A DNA stretch of 64,000 nt, taken from positions 992,001-1,056,000 of the forward strand of contig JBQJBP010000001.1 in assembly GCA_052078155.1 (NCBI GenBank). The letters run 5' to 3'. Position numbers and translations under genes: made by a program. Under the pieces are notes generated by a model that was given only the letters and a program-made list of their open reading frames with translations, did not search any database and had not been told where the DNA came from. Below, in pieces: positions 62,090-64,000 of this stretch; position 1 is the first letter of the stretch, and each line of letters starts with the position of its first letter. Source of the stretch: CAXBMB01 sp052078155. Its GTDB lineage: Bacteria > Pseudomonadota > Alphaproteobacteria > Kiloniellales > DSM-21159.

Positions 62090-63793
62090 ATGCCCGACGG
62101 AGGCTCCAGCCCAATCAAGCGGCAAATTCACCCCGGCTCCGGCCGACGCAAGGCCCCAATTGCACCCAAAGGCCGGGGCACCGATCCCAGTGCCCTGAAC
62201 GCCGTGCAGGCGCTGTTGGGCGATCGTCCCCGCCGCGCAGACCTGTTGATCGAATTTCTGCACCTGATCCAGGACCAACAGGGTCACCTGCCGGAACGCA
62301 TGCTGGCCGCACTGGCAGAAGAAATGTCCCTGCCCCAGGCTGCCATTTACGAAACGGCTTCCTTCTATGCGCACTTTGACATCGTCATGGAAGACGAAGA
62401 GCCTCCCCAGGCTGTCACCATCCGTGTCTGCGAGTCCCTGACCTGCGAAATGAAGGGTGCCCAGAGCCTGATGGCTGATCTGGCTGAAGAACTGGGCGAT
62501 GAGGTACGTGTGGTCGCCGCCCCCTGCATGGGCCGCTGTGACTGTGCCCCGGTCGCTGAAGTCGGGCATCGGCACGTTGATCACGCAACCCCTGAAAAAG
62601 TCACCGACATCGCCCGCGGGGAAGACCATGCCCCAGAAATCAATGACTACGTGGACTTTGACGCCTATGTGGCCGAGGGCGGATACAATCTGCTGAAGGC
62701 CTGCCTGGCGGGTGAGAAGACACCTGAAGACATCATTCAGGCCCTGACGGACTCCGGCATCCGGGGTCTGGGCGGGGCGGGCTTCCCCACGGGCATGAAA
62801 TGGAACCTGGTGCGCCAGCAACCGGCCCCACGCCTGATGGCCATCAATGCCGACGAAGGCGAACCCGGCACCTTCAAGGACCGCTTCTATCTGGAAGGCG
62901 ATCCTCACCGCTTTCTGGAAGGCATGCTGATCGGGGCCTGGGCCACAGAGGTGAGCCACTGCTACATCTACCTGCGCGATGAATATCCTGCGGCCTACAA
63001 GATCCTGAAGAAGGAAATGGCCCGCCTGGACAAGGAAGGTCTGATCAAAGGGGTCACACTGGACCTGCGGCGCGGGGCCGGGGCTTACATCTGCGGTGAA
63101 GAATCCGCCATGATCGAGTCCATTGAAGGCAAGCGCGGCCTGCCGCGGCATAAGCCGCCCTACCCCTCTCAGGTCGGGCTGTTTGGCCGTCCGACCCTGA
63201 CCAACAACGTGGAAACGGTTTTCTGGGTCCGCGACATCATGGAAAAAGGCCCTGAGTGGTTTGCCAGCCAGGGCAAAGGCGACAGCAAAGGCCTGCGCAG
63301 TTACTCCGTCTCCGGTCGGGTAAAGAACCCGGGCGTGAAACTGGCCCCGGCCGGTACCACCATCCGCGAGCTGATTGATGACTGGTGCGGCGGCATGGAA
63401 GAGGGCCACAGTTTCAAGGCCTATCTGCCCGGGGGTGCTTCCGGCGGCATTCTGCCTGCCAGCATGGATGATCTGCCCCTGGATTTCGGCACCCTGGAAC
63501 AGCATGGCTGTTTCATTGGGTCCGCAGCCGTGGTGGTGCTGTCCGACAAAGACCCCATCAAGGATGTGGTCAAGAACCTGATGCGGTTCTTTGAGGACGA
63601 ATCCTGCGGCCAGTGCACCCCCTGCCGGGCGGGCACAGAAAAGCTGGTGAAGATCCTGGATCAGGACAACTGGCAGGACTATCCCGTTGATGAGCTCTGC
63701 AAGGTGATGCAGGACGCCTCCATCTGCGGCCTGGGCCAGGCGGCCCCGAACCCGCTGCTTTCCCTTCTTCGTTACTTCCCGGAGGATCTGTGA
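62090..63793 (+). CDS. fdsB: NAD-dependent formate dehydrogenase, fused gamma/beta (NuoE-NuoF-like) subunit
   Basis: Predicted 567-aa diaphorase subunit. The N-terminal thioredoxin-like NuoE part (35-170) binds a 2Fe-2S cluster (CESLTCEMKGA and CMGRCDCAP). The C-terminal NuoF part contains FMN and NADH sites (GLGGAGFPTGMKW; NADEGEPGTFKDR), an SLBB domain, and the 4Fe-4S motif SCGQCTPCRAG with distal cysteine in SICGLGQ. Fusion of the two subunits is known from methylotroph-type formate dehydrogenases. Two ATGs are adjacent; the second (62090) is 5 nt after AGGAG and is preferred. Its stop overlaps the alpha-subunit start (TGATG). Confidence 0.88.
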   Translation: MPDGGSSPIKRQIHPGSGRRKAPIAPKGRGTDPSALNAVQALLGDRPRRADLLIEFLHLIQDQQGHLPERMLAALAEEMSLPQAAIYETASFYAHFDIVMEDEEPPQAVTIRVCESLTCEMKGAQSLMADLAEELGDEVRVVAAPCMGRCDCAPVAEVGHRHVDHATPEKVTDIARGEDHAPEINDYVDFDAYVAEGGYNLLKACLAGEKTPEDIIQALTDSGIRGLGGAGFPTGMKWNLVRQQPAPRLMAINADEGEPGTFKDRFYLEGDPHRFLEGMLIGAWATEVSHCYIYLRDEYPAAYKILKKEMARLDKEGLIKGVTLDLRRGAGAYICGEESAMIESIEGKRGLPRHKPPYPSQVGLFGRPTLTNNVETVFWVRDIMEKGPEWFASQGKGDSKGLRSYSVSGRVKNPGVKLAPAGTTIRELIDDWCGGMEEGHSFKAYLPGGASGGILPASMDDLPLDFGTLEQHGCFIGSAAVVVLSDKDPIKDVVKNLMRFFEDESCGQCTPCRAGTEKLVKILDQDNWQDYPVDELCKVMQDASICGLGQAAPNPLLSLLRYFPEDL

Positions 63794-64000
63794 TGCCTGA
63801 TGGAAGCTCCATAAAGACAACTAAATTCATCCTGGATGGCCGCGAAGTTGAAGCTTACGGCGAAGAATCCATCTGGCAGGTTGCCCAGCGTCTGGGCACC
63901 AAGATCCCGCACCTCTGCTATTCCCCCGACCCCGGCTACCGGGCCGACGGCAACTGCCGCGCCTGCATGGTGGAAATCGAGGGCGAACGCGTGCTGGCTG
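63793..64000 (+). CDS. fdsA: NAD-dependent formate dehydrogenase alpha subunit, N-terminal part
   Basis: The first 69 codons of a gene cut by the window end. The product starts MPDGSSIKTTKFILDGREVE and has the 2Fe-2S ferredoxin-type motif CYSPDPGYRADGNCRACMVE found at the N-terminus of molybdopterin formate dehydrogenases and NuoG. It overlaps the previous stop by one base. The molybdenum domain is outside the window. Confidence 0.85.
   Translation, partial: MPDGSSIKTTKFILDGREVEAYGEESIWQVAQRLGTKIPHLCYSPDPGYRADGNCRACMVEIEGERVLA

Noticed and set aside
62045..63820. 591-codon minus-strand frame antisense to the formate dehydrogenase beta subunit
   Set aside because: Shadow of a protein with clear cofactor motifs.

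Overview
This window comes from the chromosome of a free-living alphaproteobacterium with moderately high GC, probably Rhodospirillales-like; the exact genus is not identified. The evidence is the CtrA/ChpT/SciP cell-cycle circuit, FliX and a FlbD-type sigma-54 activator, a DksA with the single-cysteine alphaproteobacterial zinc-finger variant, and a DUF3553 protein. No rRNA, tRNA, CRISPR array or intact insertion sequence was seen.

Layout. (1) 0.1-5.3 kb: a glyoxylate/2-hydroxyacid module. A serine-glyoxylate aminotransferase diverges from a large FAD/[4Fe-4S] 2-hydroxyacid dehydrogenase, followed by a GntR/FCD regulator. Two copies of an 8-bp palindrome in the divergent promoter region are its likely operators. 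(2) 5.7-46.2 kb: a long flagellar supercluster. It holds rod and ring genes (flgF, flgG, flgA, flgH, flgI, a FlgJ-type rod-binding protein), dksA and fliX, hook-junction genes (flgK, flgL), fliW, three flagellins, flaG, an enlarged fliD, two fliS paralogues, fliK, flgD, flgE, sciP, fliF, fliG, fliH, fliN, a motA/pomA-like stator gene, flbD, flhA, flhF, flhG, a second FliK-like protein, fliJ and fliI. (3) 46.6-53.4 kb: ctrA, then a convergent chemotaxis operon cheA-cheW-cheY-cheB-cheR. (4) 53.7-60.2 kb: an accessory segment with a cupin, an iron(III)-type ABC permease, a P-loop kinase, a 56-aa unknown protein, a TauD-like dioxygenase with a histidine-rich tail, and an iron-binding periplasmic protein. 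Copies of a roughly 140-bp MITE-like repeat punctuate it. (5) 60.8-64 kb: chpT, a DUF3553 gene and the start of an NAD-dependent formate dehydrogenase operon.

How the genes fit together. Six sigma-54 promoters with exact GG-N10-GC spacing were found, in front of flgF, flgI, flaG-fliD and each of the three flagellins. A recurring element of the form CGGCAAAA-n-TnCCC lies upstream of each. It also occurs twice at the fliF promoter, directly beside a CtrA box. This matches the Caulobacter logic in which CtrA fires early flagellar genes and FlbD, held in check by FliX, activates late genes and represses fliF. CtrA-like boxes also lie upstream of dksA, cheA and ctrA. On this Caulobacter-type regulatory frame sits a filament-assembly set (FliS, FliW, FlaG) in which the usual alphaproteobacterial FlbT/FlaF pair is not seen.
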